DNA of 13,002 nucleotides from Calditrichaeota bacterium AABM5.125.24 (GTDB lineage: Bacteria > Electryoneota > AABM5-125-24 > Hatepunaeales > Hatepunaeaceae), in assembly GCA_002127415.1 (NCBI GenBank), contig MWJR01000205.1:1-13002 (forward strand). The letters are read 5' to 3'. The position numbers and the translations under genes were made by a program. Of this stretch, positions 5,626-11,124 are shown in pieces (positions within the stretch are counted from its first letter, which is position 1; every line of letters starts with the position of its first letter). The notes beneath the pieces were generated by a model that worked only from the letters and a program-made list of their open reading frames with translations, did no database searches and was not told the DNA's origin.

Positions 5626-6710
5626 ATAACAAAGAATTTTCAGAAATTTCACCAGCGGGAGGGACTTTTGAATTCATCATCAATGGAGATGGAAAATCTA
5701 TCTCATTTGGTTACAGGGGTGTCAATGTGCGCGCACTACATGGATTAAGAGTAACTTTAAAAGGTAAAATACTGGGTTTCCTTGCTCTAGGTGGGATTGG
5801 TAGACAAAAAAAAGAACCAGATTTCGAATTTCCAGTTCTAATACCTTCAGATCTTGAAGGTTTGTTCGGAAGAAATTGTCCCAGTTGCGGGTCATACTTT
5901 CGAACCCTAAGTGTCGGGGAGTTTCTTCATTGTCCATATTGTGGCATAGTGGACCGTCTAGAACACTTCCTTACTGAAAACCAGAAATTATTTGTTAAGA
6001 AGCAAATTGAGATGGCGCGCGAAGCAATCAATAAGAAAGTGAGCTTGGAGCTTAATCTTGATTCTATTATTGCTGACCTGCCCAAGAATAGGCCACCTTG
6101 GTTTATAGTTGAAAATAAACAGCAGAATATATACGATTGTCCAAAATGTCAAAACAAATTTGATGTTTTAGGTGAATATGGCTCATGTCCTCATTGCGGC
6201 GAGGAAAACTTCTTAGACCTACTTCGAGCAAAAATGGAAAGGGTAAAGATGGAAATGTCAGATCAAATTGCTACAAAAAAGATTGCCGAGCATGATGTTC
6301 CGGCTAACATGTTAAATAATCTAGTATCCACCTTTGAAGCAATGTCTAATTTCATCAAGCGGAGGCTCGCACTTATTCCTATGACTCCCAAAAGGAGAAA
6401 AGAACTGGAGAAACTCAGCTTTCAGCGTATAAAAAAAGCAGCAGAGTCGTTGAAGGCTTGGTTTGGAATAGAGTTGTTTAAGTCATTGAATGGTGAAGAT
6501 AGTAACTTTATTCATCTGATGTTCCAAAGAAGGCATCTGTTCATTCACAATAATGGACAGGTTGATGAGAAGTACTTGGAAGAAACGAATGATCTGAAGG
6601 TCACACTGAATCAGATACTCACAGTCTGTAAAGATGAAGTAATACGTCTACATGGCTTGCTTGATATTTGCGGGAAGAACCTTTTTGATGAGTATCGTTC
6701 AATCAAATGA
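5622..6710 (+). CDS. Double zinc-ribbon protein with C-terminal HEPN-like motif
   Basis: No named family is recognised for this 362-residue protein, but its parts are clear. An N-terminal segment of about 80 residues with a glycine-rich beta-like pattern (FEFIINGDGKSISFGYRG, 16-33) precedes one zinc ribbon: CPSC at 86-89 and CPYC at 104-107. A second follows: CPKC at 173-176 and CPHC at 189-192. A charged helical stretch (about 200-290) then leads to FQRRHLFIHNNGQVDEKYL (301-319). Arg304-His305-x3-His309 fits the R-x4-6-H signature of HEPN ribonucleases, with the polar residue expected after Arg; the HNNG..D..Y context also occurs in non-catalytic HEPN proteins. The start is TTG at 5622, overlapping the previous stop, with a purine-rich site (AGGTGG, about 5610-5615). 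The 60 bases from 5641 are 40% G+C. Nucleic-acid binding, perhaps RNA cleavage in defence or a toxin role, is inference only. Confidence 0.8.
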   Translation: MNNKEFSEISPAGGTFEFIINGDGKSISFGYRGVNVRALHGLRVTLKGKILGFLALGGIGRQKKEPDFEFPVLIPSDLEGLFGRNCPSCGSYFRTLSVGEFLHCPYCGIVDRLEHFLTENQKLFVKKQIEMAREAINKKVSLELNLDSIIADLPKNRPPWFIVENKQQNIYDCPKCQNKFDVLGEYGSCPHCGEENFLDLLRAKMERVKMEMSDQIATKKIAEHDVPANMLNNLVSTFEAMSNFIKRRLALIPMTPKRRKELEKLSFQRIKKAAESLKAWFGIELFKSLNGEDSNFIHLMFQRRHLFIHNNGQVDEKYLEETNDLKVTLNQILTVCKDEVIRLHGLLDICGKNLFDEYRSIK

Positions 6711-6796
6711 ATTTCTATGGTTGCAGATGTTGCGACAAGCGTGTGACTTGCTGGAAAGAAAGTCCCCTGGTTTCCTTCCTTCACGGGATTGACAAC

Positions 6797-6817
6797 GGGC
6801 AGGCGAGACGCCTGCCC
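6797..6817. repeat. Small hairpin repeat, GGGCAGGCG type
   Basis: GGGCAGGCG (6797-6805) and CGCCTGCCC (6809-6817) form a perfect stem around AGA, followed by CACC. It shares both arms and the CACC tail with the unit at 4752-4773, in the same orientation. Confidence 0.8.
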
Positions 6818-6826
6818 CACCAGTCG

Positions 6827-6848
6827 GGACGGGTGCTGAGACCCGTCC
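6827..6848. repeat. Inverted relative of the GGACAGGT hairpin
   Basis: GGACGGGT (6827-6834) pairs with ACCCGTCC (6841-6848) around GCTGAG. Its reverse complement matches the first hairpin of the 63-base repeat at 19 of 22 positions. Two of the three differences form one compensating A-T to G-C change. Confidence 0.75.
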
Positions 6849-6860
6849 TCCAGGAACTGG

Positions 6861-6880
6861 ATTCCCGTTTTCACGGAAAT
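6861..6880. repeat. ATTCCC-N8-GGAAAT repeat
   Basis: ATTCCC (6861-6866), eight bases, then GGAAAT (6875-6880), in the context CTGGATTCCCG..GGAAATGAC. It is a degenerate example of the ATTCCC-N8-GGGAAT type of dispersed repeat, best known as dRS3 in Neisseria and seen with variations in many bacteria. Confidence 0.55.
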
Positions 6881-7045
6881 GACACCCGAATTATCAACAT
6901 CAGCATTATTAAGAGCGTGCAATGTAAAACTATTCAATGTTGAACTAATTTGCCCTCAAACGCCCACTGGCATTGCTCTAACAGCCAATTTGAGCGTTCT
7001 ATTACAACACCCATTTCAACACGAATCAAGAATCAGGAATACACA

Positions 7046-8491
7046 ATGCGTCAACTATCAGAACGAGCAGTAGAGACCGCCAGAACTAAGGGCGCTTCCT
7101 ACGCCGACTGCCGCATCGTCTTTATCAAGGATGAGGAGATATCCGTCCAGAACGGGAAGATTGGGGAGATGGATATCAGCGAGAGCATCGGCTTCGGGGT
7201 GCGGGTTATATCCGACGGGGCCTGGGGATTCGCCTGCAGCCCGGATGTCACCGCCGGGGAGATAGACCGGGTGGCCGCTGAGGCCGTGCGCATCGCCAGG
7301 GCATCCGCGACGCTGAAGAAGGAGGATGTTCGCCTGGCCCCTGAACCGGTCTGGGACGAACGATGGCAGACCCCCGTCGCCGAGGACCCGTTCGAGGTGC
7401 CGCTCGATCAGAAACTGGCGCTCCTGTTTGAGATAGATAAGATCCTTCGCGCCGACAAACGCATCAAGACCGCCCAGGGAACCCTGGCCTTCAAGAGCGA
7501 ACATCAATGGATGGCCACCAGCGAGGGCTCCTTCATCGACCAGCTCCTCATCCGCAGCGGCGCCGGCTACAGCGCAACAGCCGTTGGCGAAGGCGAGGTT
7601 CAGACCCGCAGCTATCCGAACTCCTTCCGCGGTCAGTATATGAGCCTCGGCTACGAACTGGTGCGGGGGCTGCACCTGATCGAGAACGCCGAGCGGGTTC
7701 GCGAGGAGGCGGTGGCCCTGCTGACCGCGCCGACCTGCCCCTCCGGTGAGCGCGACGTCATCATCGACGGCTCGCAGATGGGGCTGCAGATTCACGAATC
7801 GGTCGGACACGCCACCGAGCTCGACCGGGTCCTGGGGATGGAGGCCAACTACGCCGGGATGAGCTTCGCCACAACCGATAAGCTGAACAACTTCCAATAC
7901 GGCGCGCCCATTGTGAACCTGGTCTGCGACTCGACGGTGCCCGGTGGGCTGTCAACCTTCGGCTGGGATGATGACGGCGTGAGGGCGCAAAGGTGGCATC
8001 TGGTCAAGAGCGGTCAGTTCGTCGGTTACCAGCTCTGCCGGGAACTGGCGCATACCATCAATGCCGGCCGTTCCAGCGGCAACAACCGCGCCGACGGATG
8101 GAACAACATCCCCATAGTCCGACAGACCAACCTGTCTCTATTGCCCGGCGACTGGGAGCTGGAAGACCTGATGGCCGACACCGAAGGGGGCATCTTTATG
8201 GAGACCAACCGCTGCTGGTCGATCGACCAGTGGCGGCTCAACTTCCAGTTCGGGGTCGAGGCGGCCTGGGAGATAAAGGGGGGCAGGAAGGGGCAGCTCC
8301 TCAAGAACGCCAACTATCAGGGAATCACCCCCGACTTCTGGAAGAGCTGCGACGCGATCTGCAACGAGAAGCACTGGACGCTGTGGGGCGTTCACAACTG
8401 CGGCAAGGGGCAGCCGATGCAGGTGGCCGAGATGTCCCACGGCGCCGCACCAACCCGGTTCAGGAAGCTGACGGTGGGGGTGGGGAATTGA
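7046..8491 (+). CDS. tldD: TldD, catalytic subunit of the TldD-TldE metalloprotease
   Basis: TldD carries the zinc site of the TldD-TldE protease, which cleaves unfolded peptides in the cytoplasm. From the ATG at 7046 the protein is 481 residues, the same length as E. coli TldD. AGGA at 7035-7038 lies seven bases upstream, so the longer reading from 6950, which runs through spacer, is rejected. The zinc motif HExxxH is HESVGH at 250-255 within GLQIHESVGHATELDRVLG. Cys452 in the NCGKGQP motif corresponds to the conserved Cys near the active site. The C-terminal SHGAAPTRFRKLTVGVG is typical. It partners TldE, encoded 2.4 kb upstream in the same orientation. The 60 bases from 7741 are about 62% G+C, in contrast to the AT-rich unit just upstream. 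Confidence 0.96.
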   Translation: MRQLSERAVETARTKGASYADCRIVFIKDEEISVQNGKIGEMDISESIGFGVRVISDGAWGFACSPDVTAGEIDRVAAEAVRIARASATLKKEDVRLAPEPVWDERWQTPVAEDPFEVPLDQKLALLFEIDKILRADKRIKTAQGTLAFKSEHQWMATSEGSFIDQLLIRSGAGYSATAVGEGEVQTRSYPNSFRGQYMSLGYELVRGLHLIENAERVREEAVALLTAPTCPSGERDVIIDGSQMGLQIHESVGHATELDRVLGMEANYAGMSFATTDKLNNFQYGAPIVNLVCDSTVPGGLSTFGWDDDGVRAQRWHLVKSGQFVGYQLCRELAHTINAGRSSGNNRADGWNNIPIVRQTNLSLLPGDWELEDLMADTEGGIFMETNRCWSIDQWRLNFQFGVEAAWEIKGGRKGQLLKNANYQGITPDFWKSCDAICNEKHWTLWGVHNCGKGQPMQVAEMSHGAAPTRFRKLTVGVGN

Positions 8492-8531
8492 TGCCTCTTC
8501 CCTCCCTGTTGATAAGGGTTATTATTGTTTT

Positions 8532-8570
8532 CCCCCCCTGCTCAGCAGGGGGGGAGTAAGGGGGGGTTAC
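8532..8570. repeat. C7/G7 hairpin repeat, copy 1
   Basis: CCCCCCCTGC (8532-8541) pairs with GCAGGGGGGG (8545-8554) around TCA. It is followed by AGTAA, a second G-run and TTAC. A related copy with the same layout lies at 9830-9867. It stands between tldD and hicB; there is no T-run, so it is not a standard terminator. Confidence 0.75.
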
Positions 8571-8611
8571 ATTCTGGGCCACACTTAAAAAATAAACAAT
8601 TTGATAGTCTT

Positions 8612-8815
8612 ATGAAAATCAAAGTCGTTATCCACGAGGCTGAGGAAGGGGGTTACTGGGCGGATGTTCCGGCGCTCCCAGGATGTGCCACACAGGGGGA
8701 GACATTTGAAGAACTTCTGCAGAACCTATACGAGGCCGTGGAAGGGTGGTTATCTGTGGACCCTGGGGATCTGAAAGCCACTGATAAGGATAGAGTGCTG
8801 GAAATTGCCATATGA
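8612..8815 (+). CDS. hicB: HicB family antitoxin
   Basis: HicB neutralises the HicA ribonuclease toxin by direct binding. The 67-residue product has the partial RNase H-like HicB fold: MKIKVVIHEAEEGGYWADVP at 1-20, then LPGCATQGETFEELLQNLYEAVEGWL at 22-47, which is nearly family consensus. It ends soon after and has no C-terminal DNA-binding domain, so autoregulation by HicB alone is doubtful. The ATG at 8612 fits the family start; an in-frame extension back to 8525 is only repeat sequence. No clear ribosome binding site is seen. The stop overlaps the hicA start in ATGA (8812-8815). The order is antitoxin first, the reverse of E. coli hicAB but common elsewhere. Confidence 0.92.
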   Translation: MKIKVVIHEAEEGGYWADVPALPGCATQGETFEELLQNLYEAVEGWLSVDPGDLKATDKDRVLEIAI

Positions 8816-9021
8816 AACCCGTTTCCGGCAAAGCTCTGGCAAAGATATTAGAGAAACATGGTTGGGAATTGTTACGGGTTCACGGCAGTCACCATATCTA
8901 CGGTAAACCAGGGATTAAGGTGAGGCTTCCCATTCCGGTGCACGGCGAGACAAAGCTTAAACGTGGTCTACAAAAACATCTTGTAAAATTATCGGGGCTA
9001 AACGATGAAGATATTCAATAA
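8812..9021 (+). CDS. hicA: HicA family mRNA interferase toxin
   Basis: HicA toxins cleave mRNA and stop growth unless bound by HicB. The 69-residue protein shows the double-stranded-RNA-binding-like fold pattern: KALAKILEKHGWELLRVHGSHHIYGKPG at 7-34, with the catalytic His in GSHH (His27 or His28, more likely His28). The basic VRLPIPVHGETKLKRGLQKHL follows at 37-57. The toxin therefore looks intact. Translation is coupled to hicB through the ATGA overlap. Its last 17 bases overlap the start of the next frame (9005), suggesting either a three-gene transcript or insertion of the pair close to an existing gene. Confidence 0.93.
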   Translation: MKPVSGKALAKILEKHGWELLRVHGSHHIYGKPGIKVRLPIPVHGETKLKRGLQKHLVKLSGLNDEDIQ

Positions 9022-9778
9022 ACGAAGCATCTTCTCAATAGTCTTTAACCTCATAATCTGCCTGAACGTTGCACTCATAGGGAAAACTGCAATGTCTGAT
9101 GAAGGTCACGAAGAATATCTCTCCGACAAGGAAACTGTTGACAAAGTTTACGGTTATCTACAGAATGACCAGACCGACTCCGCTGCGGCATACCTGAAGG
9201 GTCTGGGGGAGGATAAGATTGTCGTCAATACCTGGATCAACGTCCAGTGCGACATCAACAATGTCAAAGGCGACCCGAAGGCATCGGCTGAGCTCGGTCG
9301 AATGGGGGTTGACTACTGTCTCGAGAAAGGCCACAAGCCCCCGGCGGCGATGATGCTGCACAATATCGGCGCCTTCCTTATGCCCGACTTCGATGAGGGG
9401 GTCGATACATCAGCTATCCCGATGGTCCTCGATGCGGCGCGACAGCAGGTTCCACTGCGCCGCGAGATCGGCCAGCCGATAGAGCTGATGTGGGCGCTGT
9501 GGGACCTGGGCCTGGCCGAGCTGGCCGCGGGAAACGCGGTGGAAGCCATAAACGTGCTGCGAGAGGGAGCCAGGATAGCAATGGATGATAAGGATGACAA
9601 TGCCGCCGCCTGGTGCAGTATTTTCATCGGTAAGGCGATGGTCAAGCATATGCCGGAGCGGAAATCTGAGGGCCGACAGAAGATGCATCTGGCCGCAAAG
9701 ACAATAATGACAACCGGTGAGGATTGGGAAAAGGAAGGTGTGAAACAGATACTGGAATCTGTGGGGCTTTCACCATAA
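9005..9778 (+). CDS. Exported helical-repeat (TPR-like) protein of unknown function
   Basis: I do not recognise a named family for this 257-residue protein. The N terminus looks like a signal peptide: basic MKIFNKR, a hydrophobic run SIFSIVFNLIICLNVALIG (8-26), and a possible cleavage near AMS|DEG at residue 31. Cys19 lies in the run but without a proper lipobox. The rest is alpha-helical with TPR-like pairs, for example ELMWALWDLGLAELAAGNAVEAINVLREGARIA (about 159-191). It probably works in the periplasm as a binding scaffold. The ATG at 9005 overlaps hicA by 17 bases and has a weak site (GGGG, 8994-8997). An ATG at 9092 with AGGGAA upstream would remove the signal peptide and is less likely. 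A GC-rich hairpin follows four bases after its stop. Confidence 0.7.
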   Translation: MKIFNKRSIFSIVFNLIICLNVALIGKTAMSDEGHEEYLSDKETVDKVYGYLQNDQTDSAAAYLKGLGEDKIVVNTWINVQCDINNVKGDPKASAELGRMGVDYCLEKGHKPPAAMMLHNIGAFLMPDFDEGVDTSAIPMVLDAARQQVPLRREIGQPIELMWALWDLGLAELAAGNAVEAINVLREGARIAMDDKDDNAAAWCSIFIGKAMVKHMPERKSEGRQKMHLAAKTIMTTGEDWEKEGVKQILESVGLSP

Positions 9779-9781
9779 AGG

Positions 9782-9820
9782 GGATGGCCGACATTTCTGT
9801 CGGCCATCCGCCGCAGGCGG
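9782..9820. repeat. Strong 12-bp hairpin followed by a smaller one
   Basis: GGATGGCCGACA (9782-9793) pairs perfectly with TGTCGGCCATCC (9798-9809) around TTTC. CCGCC (9808-9812) then pairs with GGCGG (9816-9820). It starts four bases after the stop codon of the TPR-like gene. No T-run follows, so a 3'-end-protecting role is possible but a rho-independent terminator is not shown. Confidence 0.65.
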
Positions 9821-9829
9821 ATTTACTCT

Positions 9830-9867
9830 CCCCCCCTGTAGAGCAGGGGGGGATAAAAGGGGGGTTA
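9830..9867. repeat. C7/G7 hairpin repeat, copy 2
   Basis: CCCCCCCTG (9830-9838) pairs with CAGGGGGGG (9844-9852) around TAGAG. Then come ATAAAA, a second G-run and TTAC. The plan is the same as at 8532-8570, with a different loop and spacer. Confidence 0.7.
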
Positions 9868-9935
9868 CCTTAATCGGAGTAATTGAAACTTAGATTGTAA
9901 ACAACCCGGGCCACCTTAAGCATATATATATGAAA

Positions 9936-9957
9936 CCCGGATAGCAAGCTATCCGGG
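9936..9957. repeat. CCCGGATAGC hairpin repeat
   Basis: CCCGGATAGC (9936-9945) pairs with GCTATCCGGG (9948-9957) around AA. The end of the unit, CCGGGCCACC, also occurs at 9906-9915, so parts of two copies sit side by side, with a short ATATATATA run between them. It lies 34 bases before the TAXI gene start. Confidence 0.65.
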
Positions 9958-9991
9958 CCACCCGATTCAGAATCTGCAATCAGGAGTTATC

Positions 9992-10969
9992 ATGCAGCGC
10001 ATCGCTGCCATCCTGCTCTCCATCTCCACCCTGCTCTTTGTCGCCTGCGGAGGAGGGGGTGATGGGGAAGCCAAAAAGACCCGCTTCATCGCCATCGGCA
10101 CCGGCGGGGTCACCGGGGTTTACTACCCGACCGGCGGGGCCATCGCCAAGATCATCAACCGCAATACACGCCGGCACGGGCTCAAGGCGACCACCGAAGC
10201 CACCGGCGGGTCAGTGTTCAACATCAACGCAGTGCTGTCGGGTGACCTGGATTTCGGCATCGCCCAGTCCGACCGTCAGTATCAGGTCTATAACGGCCTT
10301 GCCGAATGGAAGGGCAACCCTCAGCCCAGGATCCGCTCGGTCTTCAGCCTCCACTCGGAATCGGTGACACTGATCGCCTCCGACCCCAGCGACATCTGGA
10401 CGCCAGCCGACATGAAGGGGAAGCGGATCGCCATCGGCAACCCCGGCTCCGGACATCGCGGCAACGCCCTCGACGCGCTGTGGGCATCCGGAATATCGCT
10501 GGACGACATAATCCCCGAAGACCTTAAGCCGGCCGAGTGCGCCGGGATGCTGCAGGACGGCCGTATCGACGCCTACTTCTACACGGTCGGCCATCCCAAC
10601 GGCTCCATCAAGGAGGCCGTAGCCGGAACCACACCGGTGCACTTTGTCCCCATCGTCAACATCGACACGCTGCTGAAGAAGAACCCCTACTACACCTATG
10701 CCGAGATCGATATCGGCCATTACCAGGGCGTTTCCAATCAGGAGAACGTCCCAACCTTCGGCGTCAAGGCAACCCTTGTGACCTCCAGCGACGTGCCGGA
10801 AGAGGTTGTTTACACCCTCACACGCGAGGTCTTCGCTAACTTCGACGACTTCGTCAACCTCCACCCGGCGCTCAGCGGCCTGAAGAAAGAGCACCTGCTT
10901 GAAGGACAGACCGCACCACTCCACCCCGGCGCCGAGCGCTTCTACAGGGAAGCCGGGCTGATGGAGTGA
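9992..10969 (+). CDS. TRAP transporter substrate-binding lipoprotein, TAXI family
   Basis: TAXI proteins capture a small acidic substrate outside the inner membrane and pass it to a fused TRAP permease driven by an ion gradient. The 325-residue protein begins with a lipoprotein signal: MQRIAAILLSISTLLFVAC, with Cys19 as the probable lipidated residue, then a GGGGDG linker. The mature part shows the family motif FIAIGTGGVTGVYYPTGGAIAKIIN at about 32-56. ATGGSVFNINAVLSGDLDFGIAQSD follows at about 70-94, then the second lobe with DMKGKRIAIGNPGSGHRGNALDAL. The ATG has AGGAG at 9982-9986 five bases upstream. The permease gene follows after 155 bases. The substrate cannot be read from sequence; known TAXI systems transport dicarboxylates, glutamate or related acids. 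Confidence 0.94.
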   Translation: MQRIAAILLSISTLLFVACGGGGDGEAKKTRFIAIGTGGVTGVYYPTGGAIAKIINRNTRRHGLKATTEATGGSVFNINAVLSGDLDFGIAQSDRQYQVYNGLAEWKGNPQPRIRSVFSLHSESVTLIASDPSDIWTPADMKGKRIAIGNPGSGHRGNALDALWASGISLDDIIPEDLKPAECAGMLQDGRIDAYFYTVGHPNGSIKEAVAGTTPVHFVPIVNIDTLLKKNPYYTYAEIDIGHYQGVSNQENVPTFGVKATLVTSSDVPEEVVYTLTREVFANFDDFVNLHPALSGLKKEHLLEGQTAPLHPGAERFYREAGLME

Positions 10970-10993
10970 GCCGCTTAAAACTTACTTAAAAGA

Positions 10994-11113
10994 AAAAGAT
11001 TGCTTCGGCACTTCGTGCCTCGCAATGACAATAGAAGATATTTCCAATACTATCAGGAGTGAAGACCTGATACCATGCTTAACGTCACTGTGAGCGAAGC
11101 GAAGCATTCTTTT
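10994..11113. repeat. Pair of opposed dispersed repeats
   Basis: The left arm (about 10994-11029) contains GATTGCTTCGGCACTTCG and ends CGCAATGAC; the right arm (11084-11113) begins GTCACTGTGAGCGAAGCG and ends near TTTTA. The right arm is a diverged reverse complement of the left, missing a few bases at the small internal hairpin GGCAC-TTC-GTGCC (11007-11019). Sequences of this type recur in many bacterial genomes. The 54 bases between the arms show no gene. Confidence 0.6.
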
Positions 11114-11124
11114 ATCCAGACACT

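Larger units (their letters stand above)
6711..7045. other. Spacer of repeats between the accessory unit and tldD
   Basis: This 335-base gap has no believable gene. The frames at 6707-6943 and on the opposite strand translate repeat sequence. It contains three hairpin units (6797-6817, 6827-6848, 6861-6880). The end, about 6890-7045, is AT-rich and leads to the tldD ribosome binding site (AGGA at 7035-7038). I see no strong promoter for tldD. Confidence 0.65.

Noticed and set aside
6861..6880. Evidence for Neisseria origin from the dRS3-like repeat
   Set aside because: The match is imperfect, and similar ATTCCC-type palindromes occur in many unrelated bacteria; the gene content does not suggest Neisseria.
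6707..6943. Short open frames on both strands after the zinc-ribbon/HEPN gene
   Set aside because: They translate the ATTCCC-type and GGGCAGGCG-type repeats; phrases such as SRFHGND and VKTGIQF are typical products of such repeats, not genes.
9782..9870. Rho-independent terminator after the TPR-like gene
   Set aside because: The stems are strong, but no T-run follows any of them on the + strand.
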